The notes under the pieces are model-generated. The model had not been told where the DNA came from. It did no database searches and worked only from the letters and a program-made list of their open reading frames with translations. Shown piece after piece: positions 8,767-16,163 of a stretch of DNA of 31,395 nt. This DNA comes from Paracoccus denitrificans (GTDB lineage: Bacteria; Pseudomonadota; Alphaproteobacteria; Rhodobacterales; Rhodobacteraceae). Where the stretch lies: contig QFNE01000025.1 in the NCBI GenBank assembly GCA_003240735.1, positions 1 to 31,395 of the forward strand. Reading direction: 5' to 3'. A program made the translations under genes and the position numbers. Position 1 is the stretch's first letter. Each line of letters starts with the position of its first letter.

Positions 8767-10947
8767 TTACAACCCGCGTCGGCCGAGCGAGACGGCGCGG
8801 GCGATATCGGCGGCGATCTGGGTGCGGGATTGCCGGAAGCTTTCGGCATCGCGGGCGTTGATGTTCACCGTGACGCCATTACCGTAATCCTGCGCCTCGC
8901 GGCGTGACAGCACCCGTTCGCCACGTTGCAGAATCGCAGGCACTTCGTCATGACGCAGCCCGACCATGCCACCGGAATGCATCCTCTGCGCCCCGGCAAA
9001 GGCCAGCGCCGGGACCATGCGGCCAGGACCTGTGTCACCAACCATTCCACCCCTGTGCATGATGTTGGCGAAGATTCCGCCTGCGCCGCCCAGCGCGCCC
9101 GAAAGCGCGTTGGCAATCGGCCCGAGAAGAAACCGCCGCGCGGCCAGTTTCGACAGATCGGCCAGAAGCGAGGTGACCAGATCCCGGAAATCGAGCTTGC
9201 CGGTCTTTACGAACTCGCCGACCGCATTCTCGGCGCTCTGGAATGCGCCGACCAGCGCCTGGCCGATATCGGCCCCGATGTCCTTCGCTTTCTTCGCATA
9301 ATCCGACAGCGCCTCGGTGACGGCCTTCCAGCCGGTCGCCGTGGCCTCGGTCGCGGGCTTTGCCTCTTCCGCTGCTGCCTTCCCTGCTGCCCCGGCTTCT
9401 TTTGCCGCCGCGCCTGCGCCGGTGGCGGCCGTTGCGACATCGCCCAGTGCATCTTCATAGCGCCCGGCAGCTTCCGTCGCCACGTTCAGCGCCTTGCCGC
9501 CAACATCCTCACCGCCCGACATCGCGGCGCGCAGCGCGTCCATGGCTGGTCCGACGCCATCGAAGGCGGAAGTCCGGCTGGAACTGGCGCGGTCGCGATA
9601 GCGGCCGGCCATATGGGCGGAGTTGCTGGCCGAATGCTCCAGTATCGATGCCCGGCCCAGCGCCTCGAACACATCGATCCGCGTGTCCGAGCCGATCTCT
9701 TCGGCGACCTTGTTGAAGGTGGGCGCGATCATACCCAAAAAATCCGCCCATTTCCCGGCCAGAAAAGCCATCAGCCGGGTCCAGATCGCTTCGATCTCGG
9801 ACTGCATGGCCCGGAAATCGTCGGCGAAGGACATGGCCGTCACCTTGATGCCGTCCCAGACGGCCTTCGCGACATTGCCCATCAGCGCCATGGCATTGCC
9901 GAAGCCGCCCGCACCTTTCACCAACTTCGTGAACTGATAGACAAGTTCCCCGGCGCCGACGATCAGCGCACCGACGCCGGTGCGGATCAGCGCCCCGCGC
10001 AGAACCACCAGCGCGGTGGCGAGGCCCCGGACCGACAGTACAGCCGCCGCCAGTCCTGCCACCCAGCGTCCGGCCATGAAACCGGCAAAACTCGCGACAT
10101 AGGTGGAAAGACGTCCGATCTGATCGAAAAGCCCTGAGATCGCCATGCCGAGCGGTCCGCTCCGGCTGGCCAGCGCCGCCATGGCATCGGCGACGGCTTC
10201 CAGCGCGGGTGCTGCGGCAACCGCCAGCTGGTTCGACAGCCCGCGCCAGACCAGCCCCAGCCGGGAGATGGCGTCATTCGTCCGTTCGATCCGGTCGGCA
10301 TCCTGTTCGGAGACCACCATGCCAAAGGCGCGGACATCCTCGGTGGCCTGCCGCAAGGTCGCGCTGTCGATGCGCGCCATGGCGATGGATCCTTCCTCAC
10401 CGAAGAGCTGGCCCGCCACGGCCGCGCGCTGGGCGACGGGGACGAATTCGGCAATGGCGGCATTAATCGCCCCGACGCGCTGGTCCAGTGGCATGGCCAG
10501 CAGGTCAGCGGCGGTCAGCCCCAGCCGTTCCAGCGCATCGGCGGCAGGGCCACCGCCCGCTGCCGCCTGGCTCAGCCGCCGGGTCAGATCCTTGGTCGCC
10601 TGCTCGATGCCGGACATGGACACGCCCGCCAGTTCTCCGGCTCGTTCCAGCGTCTGGATAGAGGTAACCGTGGTCCCGAGCGATTGGGCGAGCTTGGCCT
10701 GCGCATCGACCGTCTGGAGCCCGGACCGGACCATGGCGACGCCAGCGGCCGTGGCGGCGGCGACCGCAGCGGCTGCAGCCACACCGACCTTCTGCGTAAA
10801 CCCGGCCATGCGGGCATTCGCGGCTTCCATCTCGCGGGACAGACGCCCGAAACCGCGCGATCCCGCCTCGCCGACGCCTTCCAGCTCGGCGCGCACCTGT
10901 CGCCCGCCCACCGCCGCGAGGCGGACACTGACGCGTTTTTCCGCCAT
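8767..10947 (-). CDS. Tail tape measure protein
   Basis: 726 residues. A positively charged N-terminus (MAEKRVSVRLAAVGGRQVRAELEGVGEAG) is followed by long Ala-rich helices, a hydrophobic central region (~270-360, several possible membrane-inserting stretches) and a C-terminal section ending near GLRHDEVPAILQRGERVLSRREAQ, common at the end of lambda-type tape measures. This protein sets tail length and probably helps DNA cross the inner membrane. Using the rule of about 1.5 Å per residue, a tail near 110 nm is expected (inference). It follows the frameshifted chaperone gene directly, with 1 base between the G-T stop and this ATG, the standard arrangement in siphoviruses. Confidence 0.93.
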   Translation of the reverse strand: MAEKRVSVRLAAVGGRQVRAELEGVGEAGSRGFGRLSREMEAANARMAGFTQKVGVAAAAAVAAATAAGVAMVRSGLQTVDAQAKLAQSLGTTVTSIQTLERAGELAGVSMSGIEQATKDLTRRLSQAAAGGGPAADALERLGLTAADLLAMPLDQRVGAINAAIAEFVPVAQRAAVAGQLFGEEGSIAMARIDSATLRQATEDVRAFGMVVSEQDADRIERTNDAISRLGLVWRGLSNQLAVAAAPALEAVADAMAALASRSGPLGMAISGLFDQIGRLSTYVASFAGFMAGRWVAGLAAAVLSVRGLATALVVLRGALIRTGVGALIVGAGELVYQFTKLVKGAGGFGNAMALMGNVAKAVWDGIKVTAMSFADDFRAMQSEIEAIWTRLMAFLAGKWADFLGMIAPTFNKVAEEIGSDTRIDVFEALGRASILEHSASNSAHMAGRYRDRASSSRTSAFDGVGPAMDALRAAMSGGEDVGGKALNVATEAAGRYEDALGDVATAATGAGAAAKEAGAAGKAAAEEAKPATEATATGWKAVTEALSDYAKKAKDIGADIGQALVGAFQSAENAVGEFVKTGKLDFRDLVTSLLADLSKLAARRFLLGPIANALSGALGGAGGIFANIMHRGGMVGDTGPGRMVPALAFAGAQRMHSGGMVGLRHDEVPAILQRGERVLSRREAQDYGNGVTVNINARDAESFRQSRTQIAADIARAVSLGRRGL

Positions 10948-10948
10948 C

Positions 10949-11604
10949 TCATTGTTCCATCTGTTCGTTCATCTTCCGGACCACCACCGCCTCGACGATG
11001 GGCAGCAGTTCCGCCGCGGCCGGGGCCGGGATGCCCAGCGCCGCCGCCAGCCCCAGCGCGGCATTCAGATCCCAGCCGATCACCGCGCCCGGCAGCACCC
11101 GCAACTGCCCGCCAAGCCGCCCAACCAGATCCCAGATCTGCCAGCCCTCGAAGGTCAGCGGCTGGTTTTGCCGCGTCGGGCAGTCCTCGCAGGCTTGCGT
11201 GCAGGCCGCGCAGTAGCTGTCGCCCCCGCCAAAGGACCAGTCGGCGAGGGCGCTGAGACGTTTTTTTCCTGCTCCAGCAGCAGGCCCTTGGAGACATAGA
11301 CCAGCTGGAACGCCTCGAAGATTGGCCAGATGTCTAGGAGCGCATCGATGGCCTCCGGGTTCGGACAGATGGCATTCCCATCGGAATCGCCGACCCCCTC
11401 CCAGTCCAGCACCGCGCGGCGGGCCAGCGCCTTGGCGAAGATCAGCGCCCGTTCCTCGTCGCTGGTCGCGTCCGGAACTGCTTCGACATCCGGGTCGCTG
11501 CGCGTTGCGACCATCAGCGCCGTGGTCAGCGGGCGCAGCTGCACCCGGACATCGGGCGCCAGATCGTGCCAGCGCGGTTCATTGCTCAGGTCGAGTGTCA
11601 GCAT
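10949..11604 (-). CDS. Tail assembly chaperone G-T fusion made by programmed -1 frameshift
   Basis: If ribosomes slip -1 at 11266-11260, translation continues for 103 more codons to a TGA at 10949-10951, giving a 218-residue fusion. I translated this segment by hand. It starts KKRLSALADWSFGGG, has a compact cysteine cluster (YCAACTQACEDCP), then LTFEGWQIWDLVGRLGG and an Ala/Leu-rich helix, ending RKMNEQMEQ one base before the tape measure ATG. This has protein-like composition, unlike the low-complexity zero-frame end, and has no convincing start codon of its own. It fits the T domain that binds the tape measure in lambda-type phages. The four-Cys cluster could bind a metal (inference). The coordinates span the joined product; the frame changes at the slippery site. 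Confidence 0.82.
11155..11604 (-). CDS. Tail assembly chaperone G (zero-frame product)
   Basis: 149 residues read in the zero frame. ATG at 11604 overlaps the stop of the tail tube gene (ATGA). An open frame extends further upstream to 11805 but only as a shadow inside the tail tube gene. The N-terminal ~112 residues (MLTLDLSNEPRWHDLAPDVRVQLRPLTT..., then an Asp/Glu-rich helix) form the chaperone body. Codons 113-115 (GAA AAA AAC) carry the slippery heptamer; the zero-frame tail after it is low-complexity, rich in Ala, Pro and Arg (residues ~116-149). By family knowledge, G binds tail tube monomers and, as G-T, coats the tape measure during assembly. Position between tail tube and tape measure supports this. 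Confidence 0.85.
   Translation of the reverse strand: MLTLDLSNEPRWHDLAPDVRVQLRPLTTALMVATRSDPDVEAVPDATSDEERALIFAKALARRAVLDWEGVGDSDGNAICPNPEAIDALLDIWPIFEAFQLVYVSKGLLLEQEKNVSAPSPTGPLAGATATARPARKPARTARRGKTSR
11221..11266 (-). promoter_or_regulatory. -1 ribosomal frameshift signal: A AAA AAC heptamer plus stem-loop
   Basis: On the minus strand the zero-frame codons GAA AAA AAC hold the classic X XXY YYZ heptamer A AAA AAC (11266-11260). After a 7-base spacer there is a 10-bp stem (CGCCCTCGCC at 11252-11243 with GGCGGGGGCG at 11230-11221, one G-U pair) and a 12-base loop. Heptamer, spacer and stem all match textbook requirements, and the -1 frame opens into a sensible protein. Confidence 0.85.
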
Positions 11605-12542
11605 CAGTATTCTTCGCGGTCGTTGATCAGGGTTGCGGTGCACATGCGGCCCAAGACGCTGTCGCGCGCGGCCTGCCAGTCGAAGGTTGCCTGTACGCCC
11701 TTCGGCCCGGAAATCTCGATCCGGGGGCGAGGCAGATAGACGGCATGGACGATGAAGCTGAAGCTCTCGCCCGAGGGCAGGGCGTAGGAGAATTCCAGCT
11801 CGCACGGATCGCCATCGATGGCCTGTGTGACCAGAACGCTGTCCGAGAAACGAACCTCGATGGACCCGGTCAGGGCGGCAATGGACGGATCGGCGCCATC
11901 AATGCGTCCGTCGGCGCGAATGGTTTCGATCCGGTCGAGATTATTGGCATAGCTGATCTGGGCCGAGACAACATTGCCCAGCGCCGCGCCGTTGCGGGTG
12001 ATCGCGCCGTTGAAATGCCCGAAGCGCTTCAGATCGATGGGCGCGGGCGTGCCCGCATTGCTGGAAGTCCCGACCGCCTCTCCCTGCGCGACCAGCCGCG
12101 CGGTCGCGGTCAGCAGGCCGGAGCGCTGCATCTGCCAGCTGAGCTGGTCCAGCACGCAGCCGGAATAGATCGCATAGCGCGGCACTTCGGGCATGCCGGT
12201 CTCGACGGAGAGGCTTGGCAGCGACCAGGCGCCCGAGCGGAACTCATGCGTCCAGGGCCCAGTGCCGGTGGTGACCGGCTCGCCGAACGCCGCCTTCAGC
12301 CAGAAACCGAAACCTTCCGCATCGATCGGCACCACGACATCGCCATCCGCCGTGACAGCATCCTTGATCGGCGCCAGCGGATCGCGGCCATAGCCCAACA
12401 GTTCGGAGTTCAGCAGCGGCTGTTCCGCCCCGAGCGTGGTGCTGGCGAAGGGCATCTTCGTGAAGCCGCCAACAGGCGGCGTGCCATAGACGGTCTCGAA
12501 CGCCAGCGCCATCTGCGCCCGCGCCCCCTGGGCTCGTGCCAT
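11604..12542 (-). CDS. Major tail tube protein
   Basis: 312 residues, a phage tail tube protein of the long type. It begins MARAQGARAQMALAFETVYGT, the usual form for this family, and continues with beta-rich repeats (two related halves, with FWLKAAFGEP and a later LTGSIEVRFSD block). Many copies stack to form the hollow tail tube. AAAGGA lies 7 bases before the ATG. The gene sits between the tail-completion gene and the chaperone G/G-T, and its stop overlaps the G start. The cargo nuclease gene lies immediately upstream on the opposite strand, so transcription of this gene must read through a region carrying an opposing transcript. Confidence 0.85.
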   Translation of the reverse strand: MARAQGARAQMALAFETVYGTPPVGGFTKMPFASTTLGAEQPLLNSELLGYGRDPLAPIKDAVTADGDVVVPIDAEGFGFWLKAAFGEPVTTGTGPWTHEFRSGAWSLPSLSVETGMPEVPRYAIYSGCVLDQLSWQMQRSGLLTATARLVAQGEAVGTSSNAGTPAPIDLKRFGHFNGAITRNGAALGNVVSAQISYANNLDRIETIRADGRIDGADPSIAALTGSIEVRFSDSVLVTQAIDGDPCELEFSYALPSGESFSFIVHAVYLPRPRIEISGPKGVQATFDWQAARDSVLGRMCTATLINDREEY

Positions 12543-12655
12543 GAATAATCCTTTCGGTCGGTGTCGGGTTAAGGAAGTTCGCGTCGCGCGGTTGCGGGTG
12601 CGGGCACCGCGCCACAGTATGGGCGGGTGTCGGGATAATGATCGTGAGGAGCGGG

Positions 12656-13105
12656 ATGGTAGGTTTGGGATTGCGGCGAGCCGCCGGTTGGTTGCTTGGA
12701 GGGCGGGCGGCCGCCTCGGTTATCGCTGCGGTGGTTCTGACAGGATGTGTGCCGACGGAGGTTGCGGCACCCGCGACGCCATCACGGTTCGATTTTGCCG
12801 GTCATGTGACGCGGGTTGTCGATGGCGACACCTTCTGGGTCAGCTCGCAACGCACCCGCATCCGGGTCTGGGGGCTCGACGCGCCTGAGATCGGCCGTGC
12901 GGGTGGATCGGGCGCGAAGGCGCAGCTGGCGGGCCTTGCGTCCGGGCGATCCGTCCAGTGCCGCATTCGGGACGTGGACCGCTACGGGCGCATTGTCGGG
13001 CAATGCTGGCTGCCGGGCGGTCGCGACATCGCGGCGGCGATGATCGCCAGTGGCACCGCACGCGAATATTGCCGCTTCTCGGGCAATTATTACGGCACCT
13101 GCTGA
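12656..13105 (+). CDS. Thermonuclease (SNase-fold) lipoprotein, cargo gene
   Basis: 149 residues from the ATG at 12656, chosen because GAGGA lies 5 bases upstream; an in-frame ATG at 12638 lacks a good site. A positively charged start and hydrophobic helix end in the lipobox LTGC (Cys31), so the product should be an envelope lipoprotein. The rest is a staphylococcal-nuclease fold: VVDGDTFWV (54-62), RIRVWGLDAPEIG (68-80, including the Arg and Glu typical of the active site) and DVDRYGRIVGQ (106-116). Paired cysteines suggest a periplasmic location. It is transcribed against the surrounding tail genes and has no structural role in known phages. It may be a lysogenic-conversion gene, perhaps degrading incoming DNA or aiding nucleotide scavenging (inference). 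Confidence 0.85.
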   Translation: MVGLGLRRAAGWLLGGRAAASVIAAVVLTGCVPTEVAAPATPSRFDFAGHVTRVVDGDTFWVSSQRTRIRVWGLDAPEIGRAGGSGAKAQLAGLASGRSVQCRIRDVDRYGRIVGQCWLPGGRDIAAAMIASGTAREYCRFSGNYYGTC

Positions 13106-13112
13106 TCGGCCG

Positions 13113-13532
13113 TCACGCCAACGGGTCTGCCGTCGTGTAGTGCAGGATCACCGGAATCACTGCCGCTTTCAGGCTGGCCGCGCCCTCGACAGGCAGATCG
13201 ACCGAGCGCGGCGCTTCAGCCTCGACCCAGTCGCAAAGCCCGCCCAGCGTTCGGTCGGCTGCGATTGCCGTTCCGATGCTGGCACAGAGGGCGTCGAAGG
13301 CGGTGTCACGGTCGGCGCCCTGAACCACCGCCTCGATCTCGGCGCGGTGCTGGTAGTGGTAGCGTAGCGGCGACAGCGTCACCTCGGGCTCTCCCGGTTC
13401 GCCATCGCGGAGGATCAGCAGGCCGTCAGGCGGCACGCGTTCGGGCAGGGCGTCGCCGCGTAGCGCAGTGGCGGGCGGCGTCGATAGCTGCGCGTGAAGC
13501 GCGGCGAGAATCGTTTCGCGGAGTGTGGGCAT
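13113..13532 (-). CDS. Tail-completion/terminator protein, DUF3168 type
   Basis: 139 residues: MPTLRETILAALHAQL at the start and the DUF3168-like middle (VPPDGLLILRDGEPGEPEVTLSPLRYHYQHRAEIEAVVQG). Family members cap the head-proximal end of the tail tube or join it to the connector. It is the only minus-strand gene between two oppositely transcribed cargo cassettes (12656-13105 and 13579-15182), separated from the DUF6441-like gene it would normally follow. Its expression therefore depends on read-through across the cassette or on its own promoter. Length is normal. Confidence 0.85.
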   Translation of the reverse strand: MPTLRETILAALHAQLSTPPATALRGDALPERVPPDGLLILRDGEPGEPEVTLSPLRYHYQHRAEIEAVVQGADRDTAFDALCASIGTAIAADRTLGGLCDWVEAEAPRSVDLPVEGAASLKAAVIPVILHYTTADPLA

Positions 13533-13550
13533 CTGTTAGTTCTGCCTCGT

Positions 13551-13556
13551 TATACT
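13551..13556 (+). promoter_or_regulatory. Candidate -10 element of the plus-strand cargo module
   Basis: TATACT lies 23 bases before the TTG start at 13579, in the short gap between divergent genes. No clear -35 hexamer is seen at 16-18 bases upstream, so this is only a candidate. The module needs its own promoter because all flanking phage genes run the other way. Confidence 0.35.
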
Positions 13557-13578
13557 GCTTCACGAAGTTGGGGATCAT

Positions 13579-14472
13579 TTGAAGATTCGCGGATTGCCGG
13601 GACTAGCCTTGAAAGCCGCGCGGGATGTAAAGGATCGCTCGGCAAGGGCTGCCGTTGCCTCGAAACCTTACGCGGACAGGGCCCTTGAATGGGGTCGCCA
13701 GAGGCAGCAAGGCTTGGCAGCACGACTTCCGAACACCAATCAGATGGAAGCCTGGGTGAATGAGCGTGCAGAGCAGTTTGGCTGGCGCGAAAAGCCCGTT
13801 TCGACCTCGCTGGAACATCTCGAAAGAACTTTGACGCAGGTCGTGTCCGCGATCCGGCAAACGTCTGACCGGCGAACGCGGATTTTTGTAAAAGCAGTCA
13901 TTGGCAAGCTCGGTGGCATCATGGCCGTCGGCGGGGTTTCCGGCTTGGTCGGAACATTCGGGGCGGCATCCACTGGGACCGCCATAGCGTCCCTTTCCGG
14001 CGCTGCGGCGACGTCCGCTCAGCTTTATTGGATTGGGTCTCTCGTCGGTTTTGGTGCTTTCGGTGGGGGTATCCTTCTGGCCGCGGGCGGCGTGGGAGCC
14101 GGGTTGGCTGCGGGTGTAGTTGGCAAAAAGAAGCTCTTCGGGACACCTCGCACAGAAACTGCCTTTCAGGAGCACGAAAAGGCAATTCTTGTGGCATGTG
14201 TCACGCTTATCAATGCGACCGAACAGCAACGTGAACTGGGCCTGTCCCCATCCCAAACCGAGATGAGGCTGGTCGCAGAACAGGCTTTGATTCCGCTGGC
14301 GCAGCAGATCAATCAGTACTGGGATGACGCCTCCCTGAAAGAGAACGGAAAAAACGAATGCGAACCATTCACGCTAACACTGGCCTACCTGCAACGACGC
14401 AAACTCGATCGGTGCAGAAAGGAACTGGGCCGGATAGCGATGGCAGCAATGGCGGCCAGCGAAGTCAGCTGA
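13579..14472 (+). CDS. Unknown cargo protein with Gly/Ala-rich membrane-active region
   Basis: 297 residues, not recognised. It starts with TTG at 13579 behind GGGG (5-base gap); the next in-frame ATG (13744) would cut off the basic N-terminus. Residues 1-60 are basic and amphipathic, 70-100 look like a helix (STSLEHLERTLTQVVSAIRQ), and ~102-182 form a long Gly/Ala-rich hydrophobic region with several GxxxG-like spacings, ended by KKK, suggesting two or three membrane-inserting helices. The C-terminal third is helical and charged. Composition is visibly poorer in GC than the neighbouring phage genes. It overlaps the next gene by 115 bases in another frame, so the two probably act together. 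Pore-forming effector, membrane anchor for the partner, or superinfection-exclusion protein are possible; none is proven. Confidence 0.7.
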   Translation: MKIRGLPGLALKAARDVKDRSARAAVASKPYADRALEWGRQRQQGLAARLPNTNQMEAWVNERAEQFGWREKPVSTSLEHLERTLTQVVSAIRQTSDRRTRIFVKAVIGKLGGIMAVGGVSGLVGTFGAASTGTAIASLSGAAATSAQLYWIGSLVGFGAFGGGILLAAGGVGAGLAAGVVGKKKLFGTPRTETAFQEHEKAILVACVTLINATEQQRELGLSPSQTEMRLVAEQALIPLAQQINQYWDDASLKENGKNECEPFTLTLAYLQRRKLDRCRKELGRIAMAAMAASEVS

Positions 14473-15182
14473 CACGCAGCGCCGCCGTGGTTGTTGCGGT
14501 CACCTTTCAGAGGTTGATCGAAGATCCGACGCGTTCATGGTCGGTTGAAGAAGAACTCGTCCTTGAGGCACTTCGGCGGTCGGCAACCAGATTGAACGAG
14601 GCGAGCAACGAGGAATTGGGTGCCTACATCACAGGGCTAAGTCCGGACCAACTTCGTGGCGTGGCCTCCAACGTCAAAGGCATTTATCACGAGTTGCTGT
14701 TCGTCCATGCCGAAAATATCGACGCCGATGATGTCGCCGCGCGCGTCTTTGAGGCAACCAATCATCCCGGGGCAGACGTCGAGTTCATGGTCGATGGAGA
14801 AGTCATCAATGCCGTTCAGCTCAAAGCTGTCGCTTCGTCGGCAACTGTCCTGGAGCATCTTGCGCGTTACCCCGATATTGAGGTTATCGCGACGGAGGAG
14901 GTTGCCGCTGAATTTCCGACGGTCGGCAGCTCAGGCTATTCCAACGCCGAGATCTCCGACGAGGTCAACCGTGTCGTTTCGGAGCTATCTGCAGACAGTT
15001 TGACAACCGAAGTGGCCGAAGGTGCCGCGACGTCCGCCTTTCTGGCCGGCGCAATGGCCGCAGGTCAGATTCTCAGATCTGGCACGGTAACGCGTCAGCA
15101 GTTTTCGACTGCATTCGGGGATGTCGCTGTAGGTGTGGTAACGGCGACAGTTCTGGACGTGCTGATTGACGGAATTGCCTGA
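14358..15182 (+). CDS. Unknown cargo protein with PD-(D/E)XK-like nuclease core
   Basis: 274 residues from ATG 14358. The first ~45 overlap the upstream gene and look low-complexity, so translation may really begin nearer GTG 14487. The central region shows a restriction-endonuclease-like pattern: GIYHELLFV (Glu112), TNHPGADVEFMVDG (Asp140), a strand, then NAVQLKAV (Gln154-x-Lys156), followed by TVLEHLARYPDIEVIATEEVA. Glu...Asp...QxK is the core arrangement of many PD-(D/E)XK enzymes, though Gln replaces the usual Glu. From memory the NHPGxDV...QLKA block recurs in unannotated bacterial proteins. The C-terminal third is Ala-rich and amphipathic and may touch a membrane. Paired with the Gly-rich protein it forms a two-gene cargo module. 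Nuclease activity is inferred, not shown. Confidence 0.7.
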   Translation: MRTIHANTGLPATTQTRSVQKGTGPDSDGSNGGQRSQLTRSAAVVVAVTFQRLIEDPTRSWSVEEELVLEALRRSATRLNEASNEELGAYITGLSPDQLRGVASNVKGIYHELLFVHAENIDADDVAARVFEATNHPGADVEFMVDGEVINAVQLKAVASSATVLEHLARYPDIEVIATEEVAAEFPTVGSSGYSNAEISDEVNRVVSELSADSLTTEVAEGAATSAFLAGAMAAGQILRSGTVTRQQFSTAFGDVAVGVVTATVLDVLIDGIA

Positions 15183-15194
15183 TGATCAAGCTTT

Positions 15195-15223
15195 GACGGC
15201 CAGCCTAAATTGCTGACTGTCAT
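15195..15223. terminator. Stem-loop between convergent genes, possible two-way terminator
   Basis: TGACGGCCAGC and GCTGACTGTCA form an 11-bp stem (one mismatch, one G-U) around a 7-base AT-rich loop. It lies exactly between the plus-strand cargo stop and the minus-strand DUF6441-like stop. No strong T-run follows on either strand, so efficient intrinsic termination is doubtful. Coordinates may be off by one base. Confidence 0.4.
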
Positions 15224-15852
15224 CAAGCGTGCCCCTCCACCCACTTCCCCACGATCCGCCCCGGCACCCCGTCCGCCGCTCTTTCCGCATCTTGTGCCAG
15301 ATCCAACCGCTTCGGCAGCCTGACCTGCGGCACCAGCAGAAAGATCGGCACGGTGGCGTGCCCGCGTCCGGTTTTGGAGCGCGATGCCACAGCGCGCCCC
15401 TTGGTGTTCAACCGCCCCTCGGCGACCAGCAGGCTGGGCCCACGCCGACGATACACAAAGCGCAGCCGCAGCCCGTTGCGACGTTCCCATTCGCCGGGCG
15501 TGAAGCGCCCGCCGCGCAGGGATTTTCCGGCGGCCTCGGTCGGGATCGCCAGCCAGAACCCGTCGCGTGACCGGATCAGCGGCCCGGCGTTATGGGCGCC
15601 GATGATCACCGGCGCCTTGGACCAGACCAGCGCGGTGGCGTTCAGGCTGTCGCCCGCTTTCGGGTAGGTGGCATTGCGGATCGAATTCGCCAGCCTGCGC
15701 CCCAGACCGGCGCCGGTGATCTGCCCGCGCCATGCGGTCTTGAGGCCCGTGCCTGCTTCGCGCATGGCGCCGGTCACGGCCTTTTCGCCGGCCCTGATCT
15801 CGGCCTGCATCATGGCGACGAGATCAGGATCGATGTCGAGTTTCAGTCTCAT
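15223..15852 (-). CDS. Tail/connector protein, DUF6441-like (HK97 gp10-like position)
   Basis: 209 residues: MRLKLDIDPDLVAMMQAEIRAGEKAVTGAMREAGTGLKTAWRGQI at the start, then ATALVWSKAPVIIGAHNAGPLIRSRDGFWLAIPT and a basic, beta-rich C-terminal part. This matches, from memory, the DUF6441 group in alphaproteobacterial prophages, which occupies the slot of HK97 gp10/lambda gpZ-like tail-completion proteins. It overlaps the upstream gpFII-like gene by 4 bases. The cargo module sits between this gene and the DUF3168 gene, which are usually adjacent. Role at the head-tail joint is inferred from position. Confidence 0.75.
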   Translation of the reverse strand: MRLKLDIDPDLVAMMQAEIRAGEKAVTGAMREAGTGLKTAWRGQITGAGLGRRLANSIRNATYPKAGDSLNATALVWSKAPVIIGAHNAGPLIRSRDGFWLAIPTEAAGKSLRGGRFTPGEWERRNGLRLRFVYRRRGPSLLVAEGRLNTKGRAVASRSKTGRGHATVPIFLLVPQVRLPKRLDLAQDAERAADGVPGRIVGKWVEGHA

Positions 15853-16163
15853 GCTGGCACGAGTTCCACGGTCCAGATCAGCCGGTCGCGGTCTCGGATC
15901 GGCTCGCCGTGAATGGCGAAGCTGTCGGTGCCGATGACGATGAGATCGCCGGGCCGGGGATCGGGGAGGTCGCTGACGCGGATATCCGCGGTCAGGGTTT
16001 CCGACAGGATCCGCGCCGATCCGAACTCGGTGATCCGGTCCGGCGCGCGGCGGATGAGGCGGATCGGGCGTTCCTCCGATGTGCCGGCGGCGATCCAGAC
16101 AGCAGATACCGACATGTCGGGATGCGCGAAGATGCGGTCGATAGCGGCGCTGAAGGCGTTCAT
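15849..16163 (-). CDS. Head-tail connector protein, lambda gpFII-like
   Basis: 104 residues, mostly beta strands: MNAFSAAIDRIFAHPDMSVSAVWIA..., then DIRVSDLPDPRPGDLIVIGTDSFAIHGEPIRDRDRLIWTVEL. Size and the PxxGDxI...F.I.G.P.RD pattern fit lambda FII-type head-tail attachment proteins, which add to the portal/gpW complex to make the tail docking site. The start overlaps the capsid stop by one base (16163 shared) and the end overlaps the next gene by 4, so it is part of the head operon. Assignment rests on pattern and position. Confidence 0.75.
   Translation of the reverse strand: MNAFSAAIDRIFAHPDMSVSAVWIAAGTSEERPIRLIRRAPDRITEFGSARILSETLTADIRVSDLPDPRPGDLIVIGTDSFAIHGEPIRDRDRLIWTVELVPA

Noticed and set aside
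12592..12620. Promoter-like TTGCGG-17 bases-CAGTAT before the nuclease lipoprotein gene
   Set aside because: Only three of six bases match consensus in each box, too weak to list as a feature in such GC-rich DNA.
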